A DNA stretch of 64,000 nt, taken from positions 64,812-128,811 of the forward strand of contig JAAOMT010000349.1 of assembly GCA_016748015.1 (NCBI GenBank). The letters run 5' to 3'. The notes below the pieces were generated by a model. It did not search any database, had not been told where the DNA came from, and was given only the letters and a program-made list of their open reading frames with translations. Below are positions 12,780-24,399 of this stretch, piece by piece; the first letter of the stretch is position 1; each line of letters begins with the position of its first letter. This DNA comes from Geosiphon pyriformis. Taxonomy: Eukaryota > Glomeromycota > Glomeromycetes > Archaeosporales > Geosiphonaceae. Made by a program: the position numbers and the translations under genes.

Positions 12780-15700
12780 TTTGTTTGAAAAGTAGCTATG
12801 TGTAATATTAAAGACATAAACAATATGATTAAACAAAAAGATATAATTAAATAGCACAATAAATCTGACAACTGGATTTCTATAATTATTAAGATAAAAT
12901 TAAAGAATCAAACTAAGTTTTAAATTAAAAACAGGTTTCCAGATATAAAGATTTTTATTTCTGGTCTGAATATTAATTATATGAGTTTAGATATTACAAT
13001 AGTAATAAACAATATTCTTGTTTAATATATATGCAAAGTTACTAAGATTCTCGGTCATTTTTTTTTGATCTGTTTTTTGTTTGGCAACAAAATTTCAGTT
13101 ATAATTTTGGGGCTGTATGCTAGTATTTTGACTAATAAACAATTTAATCAGGTCTTTGAGATAAACTTGTATATTACCAAGACTATTAATTTAAGCTCTT
13201 ATTTGATTTTAAGAAGTAATTTTAATAAAAATGGAATAAAACAGAATATAAATTTCAAGAAATATCTCAATCTAGATTTGTATAACTTTCTTTTGAATAG
13301 TGTGTTTGCCAAGCTTCTAATTTAGAACAATTCTAGAAATGTAAAAAAGACTATTAATTACTTAGCTATAACAGTTTTTATTAGCTTAAATAGTCTTTTA
13401 AATAGATATTTGAGTTTAATCTGTATGAATGCTAATAAAAATCATTGAAAATTTAAAATTAAGAATACAGTTAATCCTAAATAGACTTTTTTTAAAAAAT
13501 ACATTTCTGCTCAAATTTTGTTAATACTAAATGACTTTACAAATACTAAAAATCTTAATAATTTAAATATTATGTAAAAAGTGTTGAGTAAGATAATAGT
13601 AAACTCTGCTAATACAAATTTTTTTAAATATTAGTTTAGTAAGTTTGAGTGCTTAAAGTTTTAGAATCTGGAACAGTTAATTGTTAAGATAGTAAAAAAA
13701 TTGTACTCAGATTACAGTTTTGAATATAATTGTTTTCTTAAAAGATGGATAATAATTATTAATAAAAAGGCTTCCAAAATTAGTATTATAATTCACAATA
13801 ATACAACATTATTGGATGTTTTTAAACAATTGTTAATGGCTAAAAAGAAATATAAAAAATCAAAATATTGTAAATTTAAAGCATCTATAGATACTGTTAT
13901 TAGGAAAGTAATCAATAAATAGATAAAAAATTTTTGTTTTGGTAAGGAAGCCATAATACATAGTATTTTAAAGTAGTTTTTTTACAAAATAGTCTTAAAT
14001 TATTTGATAATTAAAAAAATTTTTGTTTTAAAGCCTGATAAGATAAAGCTAAAAGTTAATAAGATTATAAAGAGCTGGCCAAAAAAACAGAAGATATTTG
14101 CAATTATGTCTGATCTTTAGTTCTACTAATACATACTTTTAAGCTATGTAAAAAATAATGTTTTTTCTAATATAATAAATAATATTAATATTGACAAATT
14201 AATTTTAGTTGTTGGTAATCTTTCTGTTGACAAAACTGCTAATTTGTTTGGAATTCTAAATAAACTTTGAATGCATTGTAATAATGTAAGAATAAATGTC
14301 TTTTGAAAATTTTAAATTCTTGTCTGGTTTTTAGTAATGTCTCAGTATTTTGGAAAAGAATTTGGGTTTTAATAATCTTAAAGTCTTATAATTAAAATAG
14401 TATGTTAATTAATATGTGTTTAATTATGCTAATTGAAATGGCTAAAAAAATTTTGTTAAAGATTTTTTTAGACCAGATTTTAACTGTTTATAACAAATTT
14501 AATATCTTTCATGAAAACTACTTTTTAGTATTAAAGAGTATATCAACTAAGTCTTTTGTATTTGCTGTTGAATTAGTAGTTAAAGATACTTTTGAAAAGA
14601 ATAAAAAAGTGTGGTTGGTTTTGTAAAATATATATAAGACTTATAATTTAAGTAGTTGGTCTTATTTTAAAACTAGCTTAAAACACATCAAAATATATAA
14701 ATATTTTATCAATTTTTTTAGTAACATACACTAAAATATAATCAACAGGATAATAACAGATTTTGGGTTCTTAAAAGACTACTGTATACATAATAGGCTA
14801 GATCAAGATAAAAGTTTTTTACTTCTTCTTTGAAAAATCTTTTATTATCCTTTTTATATAAGATTAAAAGACACAAACATTTGTGCAGATATTAAATTAA
14901 TATAAAACTTGTGGCCAAAACTGACAAAATCGAAAATAGTAAAAAAAAAACATCATTTTTTGGTACTAATGCTTTTGTTGATAACACAATTTAAGTAGAA
15001 AATAATCAAGTTTTGACTTAGTACATCTTGAACATTGCTAATGAATTCTTTGAGATTAATAACATTTTAATCAATAATAACAAAATAGTGGCCATTTTTA
15101 TTAATCAAAAAATGTTAAATGCTTTTTTAAAAATCAATAAATATCCCATATTTATTGCCAAAAAAGGCAAATTACATCAATATTTAAGTATTTTTTTTTA
15201 ACTAATAGTCTTTTTAAACTAAATCTGGTTAAGGCTTATTTTAATGTTAGGTTTTTTACAAATGTGATATTGAAAAAAACTATCTTAAATAAACAATTTT
15301 GTTATCTGGTTTCTGTAGTTCTGCTTCCTATTGTTAGCTACTATACACAATTTAGTTTTATTTTAGTTAATATTTGTTGCAAATAAGATGTCATAATTAA
15401 GAAAAATTTAAGATTAAAGGCTGGATTGTTTAGAAACTTTTTTAATAAAATTTTATATTATCTATTGCTATACAATATAAAATTCTTTGAACAAATATAA
15501 ACTGAAGATAAAATTACATCAGTAATTAATTTTGCGAATTCTAAAAATATCCTTGGCTATCTTTTCAATTATTGCTATGTTAATTTACTGACTTTTAACT
15601 AGGCTTTAACAAATTTTTTATAGTATTCTATAAAATTAAAAGTTAGTTTTGTAAACAATTTTTTTGCTGAAATGATTTGTATTTTTTTGGATAATAAGTT

Positions 15701-16198
15701 CTCATTGGTAAATAAATTGCCAAATGTTTTTTATAATTCTAACAGATATTTGATATCTAATATCTTGAAAAAATTAATTTACTTTAAATTTATGTGCTTT
15801 TTAAAGTGTTTTAGTGTTGTTTTTAGAGACAAATTTTTGAATAAACATAGTGTTTTAATGTTTTAAAAAACATTTTATCATTGGAAAAAACTGAATTTTA
15901 AGAGTTTTGTTCTATTTTAGATTGTTCTGCTTTTGAATTTATAAGTAAAAATAGATTTGCTTTTAGTTATAAAGCAGTTTTATCTGTTGTATTATTTTGT
16001 AGTATTTTGGAATCAAACAGCTTTTTGTTTATAAAAAATTTTTTGCACAAGATTTGGGCTGATTCATTTAATGTTTACATTAATGAATTACTGAAAAATT
16101 TCGGATTTTTAATAGTGGCTAATAGGACAGCTGTATATTTTTCAAATATTAAGATAAATATTAATATTGGAGTTTTTGGACTAATGTTTTTAACTTAA
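12780..16198 (+). pseudogene. LINE B ORF2 relic (EEP, RT, start of RNase H)
   Basis: EEP piece at 13065-13325 has RSNFNKN where LINE C has GGDFNED, so the catalytic Asp and the following Glu are changed to Asn and Lys. RT pieces include 14402-14626, which aligns with LINE C 62700-62458 (KILSKILSDRI against KILLKIFLDQI), and an AFVDN box near 14970, with the second Asp replaced. The last recognisable block (KININIGVFGLM) corresponds to the middle of RNase H in LINE C (KDIELGLDVSVLGLM). Many stops lie throughout. Confidence 0.65.
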
Positions 16199-16224
16199 AT
16201 TTTTGTAATTAGTGTTGAGTAGTA

Positions 16225-16945
16225 GAGTTTTTATTAAACCAAACTAAACCAAATTAAACCAAACTTTGGGTGTTGTTTAAATTCAGTTTGAATTACAAAC
16301 CAAACTTAAATTAAACCAATTTTTCAAAATAAATTTGGTTCAAGTTTAGCATTGAACTTTTTTAACAAGTTTGAGTTTGGTCTAAGTTTGGTTTAAAGTT
16401 TACAAACTTGTTTAAGTTTAATGAAATTAAAAAAAAATATAATTTGTACTATTTGTTTATCAATCATTATTTTGTTTAATTATTATAATTAGTTAAAAAG
16501 CTATATAAAACTATACATGTATAACAACTTCATTTTTTAGCTTACCAAATTAAATTTATTGTTAATATTATTTAATATTACTGAAGATTTAAAATCCAAA
16601 ATAATGGAATTTAATAATTCAAATAGTTCAAATATTAATATATTTGGTAAATATAGTTTTTAGAGTAAAGTATAAAACTATTTTAATAAGTTTAAGTAAA
16701 TAAAAAAAACAGCTAAATATATAGTTTCAAAATATGTATATAAATTATTTTTTTGCAGAACTATAAACACTACCAAATTTTTATGGTATTATTTAGAGGC
16801 TTTTTACTAGACAGTATATATTATAATAGAAGAATATTATAAAAAAAGCCAAATATTCAGAAAGATTATAAGTTAATTAAAGAAATGTTTTAACAAATAA
16901 GATTGCTATTTTTTTTTATGATTTTTGGTCAATTTAACTAAAAAA
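16225..16945. repeat. Dispersed repeat R, copy 2
   Basis: Begins with AAACCAAACTAAACC-type direct repeats and then aligns with copy 1 at 9235-9850. It sits directly at the broken 3' end of LINE B, so the two copies flank LINE B in the same orientation. It keeps more C and G than copy 1. No reading frame; possibly a non-autonomous element or the remains of a DNA transposon, undecided. Confidence 0.7.
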
Positions 16946-17529
16946 CTGTTCTAGTTTTTTGTAGTAATTGCTATTAACATTAATAATAAAAAACTTCATA
17001 ATATGATTACTATTTGGCTTATTAATTATTAGCAATTACTTTTTATAATAGAAAATTCTAAATTAATTGAAATATTTTAATATTTGAATCTTATTTCTTA
17101 ATTTGTTTGTGTTAATATAATTAAAAATAAAATTATAGAACTCTATGTTTTGGGTAGACAAAAATTAAAAGTAAATACTACTTTTATTATAAAATGTCTC
17201 TTTTTTTTATCTATACTTATAATATAATAGATATATTTAAGTATTATTAAGTCCAAAATTTTTTTTATATCAAATTATTGGACATTTTTTAATAATAAAG
17301 CTTTTGTCTTCATTATTATTTATTATATTAATAACAATTGGGATTTTTAACAAATAATAATTGATTTTAAATTAATAAATAAATAACATGCTAGAATAAA
17401 CATTGCAAATAGATTTTTTAAAGTATTAAAAAATTATAAAATTACATCAAAAGTATATATATATATTTTTACATAAATTTGAGTTAGTTAATGACCAATA
17501 ATAAGATTAGCATACTACACAGCATATTA
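16946..17529. other. AT-rich stretch, nothing recognised
   Basis: Low-complexity AT-rich sequence without a useful reading frame on either strand. It contains a short TATATATA run near 17453-17464. I found no match to the other repeats in the window. Confidence 0.5.
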
Positions 17530-17970
17530 ATATTATCTAAAACTCAGAATTACTATAATGTCTATATCATTAAAAATTGTATTTTCTTAATATTGGCTTA
17601 AGTTGGTTTTTATTATTGTTTTAGAACTAAATTTTCAATTTGAAGTTCAGAGTTACTATAGTGTCTATATTATTAAAAATTATATTTTCTCAATATTAGT
17701 TTAAGTTGGTTTTTATTATTGTCTCAGAGCTAAATTTTTGGCATTAACAATATTTGAAGTTTAAAATTACTATAGTGCTCATATTATTAAAAATTATATT
17801 TTTTTAATGTTGGCTTAAGTTAGTTTTCATTATTGTTTCAAAGCTGAATTTTTGGCATTAGTATTATCTAAAACTCAGAATTATCATAGTGTTTATATTA
17901 TTGAAAACTGTGTTTTTTTAATATTAGCTTAAGTGGTTTTTATTATTATTTTAAGCTAAATTTTTAGCCA
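17530..17970. repeat. Tandem repeat of about 114 bp, four units
   Basis: Four imperfect copies. The landmark CAGAATTACTATA recurs at about 17545, 17648, 17762 and 17876 (steps 103, 114, 114). Each unit carries, in order, ACTATAGTG, ATTAAAAATTATATTTT, TTAAGTTGGTTTTTATTATTG and GCTAAATTTTTGGCATTA. No reading frame spans it. It is minisatellite-like. Confidence 0.8.
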
Positions 17971-18552
17971 AAAAAGTTAAAAAAGAAGTTTAAAAAAGAA
18001 ATACATATATACTCTTTTTATTAAATTTACTATTAATCTTAATAATTATAATTTAATATTTTTTCAACAGTTTTTTATTATTACTTTCAATAATACTGCA
18101 AATAATAGTACTTTTATAATAAAATTAGTAAGAAAATTAAAAGAAAAAACATTTAATAAAACTTAAAAAACTTTTGCTTTTAATGCTTTAATCATATTTT
18201 AAACTTGACAATACAGATAGTTCTAGATAAAATAAAAAATGATATTTTCAAGATATTTGTTAAAAACCCAAACCAAATATATTTACCTGAAATTTTTTTA
18301 ATGTAAACTTTATATAAATTAAAAATTAGAGAACTTAACTCTGCAATCTGTATTTTGTCTCACTGTTTTAAGTTTTTTAAATACTTTTATAATATATGTC
18401 AATTTAAATATTATAAACTTATTTTGGATTGTTCTACCCAATAAAATTCTACTTATAATATGGTTAAAAATAGATTATTTCTTAAATTAGCAAGTTGTTT
18501 ATTTCTAATTCTGTATATTTTAAATACAAAAATTTTAATTGTAAATTTATAG
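17971..18552. other. AT-rich left flank of the Gypsy block
   Basis: AT-rich sequence with no recognised gene. It ends in the GCAT that is duplicated on the far side of the 40-kb nested block, so 18556 joined to 58948 gives the predicted empty site. Confidence 0.5.
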
Positions 18553-18556
18553 GCAT
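18553..18556. other. Target-site duplication of element X, left
   Basis: GCAT directly before the TGTTA start of the LTR at 18557. The same GCAT follows the TAACA end of the LTR at 58943. It marks the two ends of the outermost element. Confidence 0.7.
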
Positions 18557-19347
18557 TGTTATTCATAAAGAAAAAAAACAAATATAGAAAATAGTAAGAC
18601 CAATAAAGAAGTAATAGTTAGCATGTCAGCATATTGCTTAGCAATATAGAATAATATTAGAAAATTAGAACACATTGCTCAAGAAATTATAGCACATTGC
18701 TCAAAAATGTGAGCAATTTTGTAGAACATCAATTATATATATATAGTAGTAGTATTAGAAAAAAAAAAGACAGACCTCTTAGTTTAGATTTGATCTAAGC
18801 AACCTTTTTATTTACAAATATCAATAAATACTTATTTACTATCTCAATCTACTCTCTACTATTAACATTTTATGTTGATAGAAATTGATACTTAACTACA
18901 CTGAAACAATAGCTTTTGATCATGGCTATTGACAGAATACTAAACTTACAATCACCTTGGCTTATCTTTTTATTTTTTTTAAATTTTTTTTATTTTCTTT
19001 TGTTATTTTTTTTGTTTCACTAACTTGATTAAAAAGATTTACATGTGGAGGTACTGATGTCAAGATATAGCACTGGTAAAAAACCCAGGAATAAGGGTAA
19101 ACACTTGGAATTGAGAATATCTTATCAGGAAGATTACTGGTCTTTATACTGAGAAAAAAATCGATAAAACTGCAGTTTTTGGAAGCTATAGATAAAACAA
19201 TCAATTGAATCTCTGTTTATTATACAATAAACTCAACCAAAACCTTCAGATCACAATACCTTCAGATATTACCAATCATTTTAATAATTAAGCACCAAGT
19301 TACAGGTTTGTTATTTAACTCAAGACTCCAAATAATTACTTATAATA
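18557..19347 (+). repeat. LTR1, element X 5' LTR
   Basis: 791 bp, starting TGTTA and ending TAATA (TAACA in the related copies, one C to T). U3 carries CATATTGCTTAGCAATATA at 18630-18648 and related boxes to about 18711. A TATATATATATAG core lies at 18734-18746. It is followed at once by a primer-binding site. One box is missing relative to the copies at 28167 and 58135. Confidence 0.88.
18734..18746 (+). promoter_or_regulatory. Predicted TATA box, LTR1 of X
   Basis: TATATATATATAG about 25 bp after the last palindromic U3 box. The same block, with small changes, stands at 28360, 29856, 48823 and 58329 in the related LTRs, always followed by a GTAG/CAGTAG-like string. Confidence 0.55.
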
Positions 19348-19366
19348 TTTGGTGCTTCTTGTAAGG
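19348..19366 (+). promoter_or_regulatory. Primer-binding site, element X
   Basis: TTTGGTGCTTCTTGTAAGG starts right after the LTR. TGGTGCT is shared by X, C, D and F, and the bases beyond it vary, so the true priming contact may be only about 8 nt. The U5 of this LTR holds the complement AAGCACCAA at 19290-19298. The primer tRNA is not assigned. Confidence 0.6.
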
Positions 19367-19409
19367 TATAATCTTACAGAAAACCAGCATTAACAGCAAT
19401 CATTCAAAA

Positions 19410-21250
19410 GTAACAGAATCAGAAATAATAGGAACAAACTATTTAGGATTTGCTAAATTCTTATTTCAACAGTACAGCCAACAATTGGGCTTAACCAACA
19501 ACCATTACCTAGTGGAATTAGCCTTTAACTTTTATGTTAATAAAAAAATCACAGATTTTTTGGGAAGACCAGTTAACATTGAATTAGCAAGAAAAAACTT
19601 CTATACAAAATTAATCCAACATACTAGCTTACTACGAAATTACAGTTTCACACCAATCATCAAAGAAATTAATCAAGCAATTAAAAGATACATGCAACAA
19701 TAATTTCCTATTATCTATGCAGATAAGGGTAAAAAAAAGTTACAAACACCAGTAATAACTCCAAAAGAAATACAATTACCAATGTAAAAAAAACAAAGAA
19801 TTAAATCTCCATTATATCTATCATATTACCATATACCCAGAAGTACTATTAATATCACATCAGCAGGTGTGTTTACATGAAATGTAACATCAATATTTGG
19901 ACAACAATGCATTTCAAAGTAAATAAAAGAAAACAGAACTATTAAGAACTTATGGTGATTACTTTGAGAGATTTAAATTGTGATTACTAATATCATTAGG
20001 ATTTTGATCACCACTATCTTAACCAGATTTTGGAACAGCTAATCTGTGAGAAATAACAGCATCATAAGAAAAAGAAAAAAAAGATCAGGAATTTAATTAT
20101 CAAAACTTGATCCCAGAAAACCCAGAAATTGGAAACCCAAACAATCTAAACTCTGATAATATTAATTAGCAAAATTAGAACAATCAAAACTCCAATTTAA
20201 TTAATCAATTAAACTTACCTCTAGAAATTGGTATCAATCAGCCACCTATTGAACCAATTCAGCAACTATTTTAACAACTTCACTTACCATTAGCATAATA
20301 GCAACAACCAATTGTGCAAATGGCATATGCAACAATCACAAAACTCAAAAAATTTATGGACAAAAAAGATGATGCCCAAGTATGGTTCAATAATGTAGAA
20401 AAAGCCATTAGGGCTAATAGATAGAATAACATTTGAGCCATGCAAGCCATTTTCTATTTTCTCTAAGATACTACTGACTTATAGTATCAAAGTTTGGCAC
20501 AAAAACCCCAAAATTTTAATGAATTCAAAGCTGAATTTTTAAAGTACTTTAGCAAATACTTTTACTACTATTAAACAAGGAGACACAGAAGCAGTCACTA
20601 CTTACTTGAGATGCTTCTACAGAAATCTGTGCCAAATTCAGGCCGATTATTTTACAGTGCCACAAATTTTTAATCAATTCATTAGAGGCCTATACAATAG
20701 CATCCTCCAATGTGTACATCTATTGCATTCAGTAAATTTTCAAGCCACTATTATAAATGCCAGAGATTTTGAAGCAGTTAAACTCAAAGCCAATCATGCT
20801 CAAGCCATAAATCTAGTCATGAATAGATTATCTGACTTGGATTCCAAATTAAAACAATTCAGTAATTCTATTAATCAGAAATTAAAAGAATACTTAGCTG
20901 ACAATCATGCAATTTATTAGCTATCCCAATAATACAACAGCCAATTTATCAACCACCCATATATTAAGCTCTAATTTATTAGCTGACAACACCCGTTATT
21001 TATTAATCACAGCCCCAGTCTATCTATTAGCCATAGCTTCAAGTAATCTATCAACCCCAACAAAATTCAATACTGCCACAAAACTTATCTCAAAATAAAA
21101 CTCAAAGACTGAGAATGACCCAACAAAACTGAAGATCAGTGATAGTAGTCCATCAACCAATCTCCAGTTTCTCAATTCAGCCATTAGGATCTTAACAATA
21201 GAATTTAGGCACTGAATATGCTTAAAACCCAAATGTTCAACACTATTTAA
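19410..21250 (+). pseudogene. Element X gag (CCHC knuckle deleted)
   Basis: Recoverable as pieces such as 19485-19703 and 20606-20920 that align with the gag of C and D. Motifs include NNHYLVELAFNFYVN and the QADYFTVPQIFNQFIRGL block of the retrotransposon Gag region. Compared with C, X lacks about 27 bp near 20545 and about 260 bp near 20930. The second gap removes the CCHC knuckle kept in C (50501-50545) and D (32229-32273). Stops replace Gln and Trp codons. Gag would form the particle; this copy cannot. Confidence 0.75.
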
Positions 21251-21255
21251 GTCTT

Positions 21256-21650
21256 TTGGTTACCTTAGAAAACACTTCATCCAACAACTGGGAACCCAAC
21301 CAAAACAAATTACTTACTAATAACATTCTACCAGCCACTATTATGGAAGACAAATCACTTATAGCTATATTTTTTTTTGAAATTAAAGAACTGTCAGAAA
21401 CCTCTTTGTTTAGTGGAGCTGCACTTGAGGAAAAACCCATCATAGTAATGTATACTGATGCCAAAATTGATGACCATTTTATTAAACTGATCTTAGATAG
21501 TGGATCAGCTGGCAGCATCATCACAAAACAGCTTATAGACCAATTAGGTTGCTGAGTTGATTGAGCTGCCAGTACAAGAATAATTACAGCTGATGAAGCC
21601 ACCAAAACTTTAATTGGTAAAATAAATGACCTATCCATCAAAGTCAATGG
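21256..21650 (+). pseudogene. Element X protease, N-terminal part
   Basis: Aspartic protease with LILDSGSAGSIIT at about 21484-21522; the catalytic D-S-G is intact. A TGA lies shortly after QLGC at 21553-21555. The frame is cut at 21650 by an antisense LTR. The missing C-terminal part is found in reverse at 28166-28040. Confidence 0.8.
21647..21650. other. Target-site duplication of element C, copy in X protease
   Basis: ATGG directly before the inverted LTR at 21651. Its complement CCAT stands at 28163-28166 directly before the C 5' LTR. In the uninterrupted relatives at 33090 and 51375 the sequence reads CAATGGCAT once. Confidence 0.65.
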
Positions 21651-22399
21651 TGTTATAGATAATTATTTGGAGTCTTGAGTTAAATAACAAACTCATAACT
21701 TGGTGCTTAATTGCTAAAATAGTTGGTAATATCTGAAGGTATTGTGATTTAAAGATTTTTGTGGGGTTTTTTGTATAATAGACAGAGATTCAATTAATTG
21801 TTTTATTCATAGCTTTCTGAAACTGCAGTTTTGTCAATTTTTTTCTCAGCGTAATAACTGATAATCTTCCTAATAAAATATTCTCAATTCCGAGTGTTTA
21901 CTCTTATTCCTGGGTTTTTTACTAGTGCTATATCCTGATGTTAGTACCTCTGCACATGAATTTTTTTAATCAAGTTAGTAAAACAAAAGAAATAACAAAA
22001 TAAAATAAAAGAAATTTAAAGAAAATAAAAAGATAAGCCAAGGTAATTGTAAGTTTAGTATCCCATCAATAGCCATAATCAAGAGCTATTGTTCCAGTGT
22101 GGTTAAGTATCAATTTCTATCAACATAAAATGTTGATAGTAGAGAGTGAATTGAGATAATGAATAAGTATTTATTGATATTTGTGAATGAAAAAATTGCT
22201 TAGATTAAATCTAAAATTGAAAGATCTGTTTTTTTTTCTTCAAATGCTACTGCTATATATACATAATTGATGTTTTATGAGATCATTTACATTCCTGAGC
22301 AATGTGCTATAATTTCTTGAGCAATGTGCTTATGTATTAACTACTACTTCTTTATTGGTCTTACTATTTTCTATATCTGTTTTTTCTTTATGAATAACA
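21651..22399 (-). repeat. LTR1 in antisense (C 3' LTR, inversion breakpoint)
   Basis: 749 bp, the reverse complement of LTR1, bounded by TGTTA and TAACA. On its right it touches a polypurine tract and the backwards pol of X. On its left it touches the X protease at ATGG. Under the inversion model it was the 3' LTR of C and recombined with the X 3' LTR at 58135, so it may be a hybrid of the two. Part of the U3 box array is lost. Confidence 0.8.
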
Positions 22400-22414
22400 T
22401 TATTTCCTCCTTTT
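22400..22414 (-). promoter_or_regulatory. Polypurine tract of element X
   Basis: Reads AAAAGGAGGAAATAA on the minus strand, ending at the LTR start. It primes plus-strand DNA synthesis in LTR elements. A conserved GAGCTCAATATT precedes it. Confidence 0.65.
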
Positions 22415-22890
22415 AATATTGAGCTCTGTTGAAATTCTCATTTTGAATTATGTTAAATAATTTTTTTTCAAGTAGCATCTGTTATACCCTACTTTTTATT
22501 TTCTTAATTTGTGAGTTGTTCATTTTTCTTCATTGATTGATGGTTATTGTTTTTATGTTAGAGTGTAACAATACTTCTGAGTAGTTTTAAAATATAGTGT
22601 GTAGTCAATAAATGGTTTTAATGTGTAGTGTCAAGTTTATTTTCTTTCCAATAATGTCTTCAATATTCTGAATTATCTTTTGGTTGAAGATTCTCTTGGA
22701 TTTGTCAAGATATAACTTCTGAATATCTACTTTTTGTCCCAATTGGTAGTAGTAATATGGTATTAGAAATGGGTTTATTTATTGGTTCTAGTTTTTTTTC
22801 ATCAGTTTTTCTGTTGAAATCGTGATGGTTATCTTTCCAAAAGTGTTCTTTACTTTCTCTACTATTTTATCTGACCAATTTATTGATTGT
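22415..22890 (-). pseudogene. Element X ORF3 (unknown protein after integrase)
   Basis: Reading on the minus strand with stops allowed gives a Lys/Asn/Ile-rich protein that aligns with the same stretch of C (57660-58119) and D (48100-48558). Shared parts include YYYQLGQKVDIQKLYLDKSK, IIQNIEDIIGKKINLTL and the end NENFNRAQY. No signal peptide, membrane helix or known motif was seen. The position matches that of env in some LTR elements, but nothing env-like is visible. Function unknown. Confidence 0.6.
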
Positions 22891-23099
22891 TTTTGTGGTT
22901 ACTAGTATAATGTACTTTTTTTTTTATTTGGTGTTTCAATAACAGATTGTTTGGTTGTTGTTAATAATTTCCATGTTTCTTTGCTGTTGGCTTAAAGCCT
23001 AAAACAATTGTTGAGCTAAAGTGTAAATATGATTTGGTATTTCCATTTTTCTTTGTTGCTTTTGTTATGTATACTGTGTTTTTATATACTCTTTTGGGT

Positions 23100-24350
23100 T
23101 GTTTAATTTGATGTGTTTGGGTCAATAACTATAATTGGTTCCAGATTTCATGGAATCTCATCTGGTTGGACTAGTATTCATTGTATTTCTAGTTGTGGAA
23201 TGTTATTAGTAGATGATAATACTATATGGTAATATGGTTTTAATTGATCACTATGTGCTGCTTTGGCTAAAATTTTGTTGTTTAATCTTAATTTATATGC
23301 TTTATTTTCAAAAATTTATTCTATGTAAAATGGTCCATCTTATTTGGGATCAAATTTTCTATTCCTATGTTTTTCTGTTTTGGCATGATGTAAAAATACT
23401 TTGTCTCCAATTTTGAATTTAACTGGTTTATCTGGTAGTTGGTTATCATGTCTTTTTTTTTGTTTTTTTTGTGATTTTTGTATGTTATCAGCTGCTCTTT
23501 GTCATTTGTTTTCTAGTGTTTTCATTAAGTTATATATTCTTTTCAACAATGTTCTTTAGAAATTTTCTTCTGTTACTGGTTCTGTTGGATATGTTTGTAT
23601 TTCTATTTCAACTGGTAATGTTGCTGTTCTACCATATACCAATTCAAATGGTGTTGCTTGTGTAGTGTCTTGCTTTATTGCCTGGTAAACAAATAATACT
23701 AATGATATAAACAAATTCTATTTATCTTGGTTTTCTTAACTGATCTTGGCAATTGCTTTACATAATGTTCTATTAAATCTTTTTACTAGTCCATTGGTTT
23801 GTGGATAATATAATGATAATAATGGTCTTTTTATTCTAAATCTTTGACTTAATTCTGTTAATGTTTTATTCACAAAATGAGTTCTTTGATCAGATAGTAA
23901 TTTTTTTAAACATCTGTGTTGACAGATCAAATCTTGATAAATGAATTCGGAAATAGATTCTGCATCTGCCTTTTAAATGGCTTTTGCTTCTGGCCATTTT
24001 GTGAAATAGTCCATGGCTATTGCAATATATTTGTTGTCTCTGCTGGTTATGGTTAATGGTCTGAATAAGTCAATTCCAATGTGATTAAATAGTTGTTTCA
24101 CTTTAATTGGTCTCAATAACTTACTGGGTTTTATTTCTCCACTTCTTTTACAAATATCACAATTTTGAATATATTAAATAATGTCTGAATATATTAATGA
24201 CCAATAGTATTTTTTTCTGGTTTTTTTTATTGTTGCTTCTTTATAAAAATGTCTTGCTGTTAGATCTAAGTGCATGTTAAATAATATTATTTCTTTTTCT
24301 AGTTCTGTAATTACTCTGGTTAGTTGATCTGAATTCCTTTTGTTCTTTTG
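23100..24350 (-). pseudogene. Element X integrase
   Basis: Integrase in pieces. The core has HIGIDL near 24070-24090 (first Asp kept), LLSDQRTHF (second Asp kept) and NGLVKRFNRT within 23930-23736, where the catalytic Glu of the DDE triad is Lys (C and D have LVEK and LVER). The zinc-binding Cys pair is degraded. Integrase inserts the cDNA; this copy is inactive by both stops and the E to K change. Confidence 0.75.
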
Positions 24351-24399
24351 GTAAAATATATTTTGATAGTTGATAAAATATTTTAATTGTTATTTGATA

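Larger units (their letters stand above)
10812..16200 (+). mobile_element. LINE B, very decayed and 3'-truncated
   Basis: Plus-strand LINE relic. Order: a leader near 10812-10870 that resembles the LINE A leader, ORF1 fragments with a zinc-knuckle relic at about 12086-12127, EEP endonuclease relic (13065-13325), linker (13701-13922), RT (14402-15400), and the start of RNase H at 16007-16198, where recognisable LINE sequence ends and repeat R begins. Its ORF1 reads differently from LINE A, so it is probably another subfamily. Unlike ordinary LINE copies, it has the 5' part and lacks the 3' end. Confidence 0.75.

Noticed and set aside
18962-19204. Antisense frame of about 80 codons in LTR1, present also at 28590-28832 and, shortened, at 58558-58743
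   Set aside because: All copies are LTRs of one family, so the shared frame follows from recent common origin. It has no recognisable domain and is antisense to the element.
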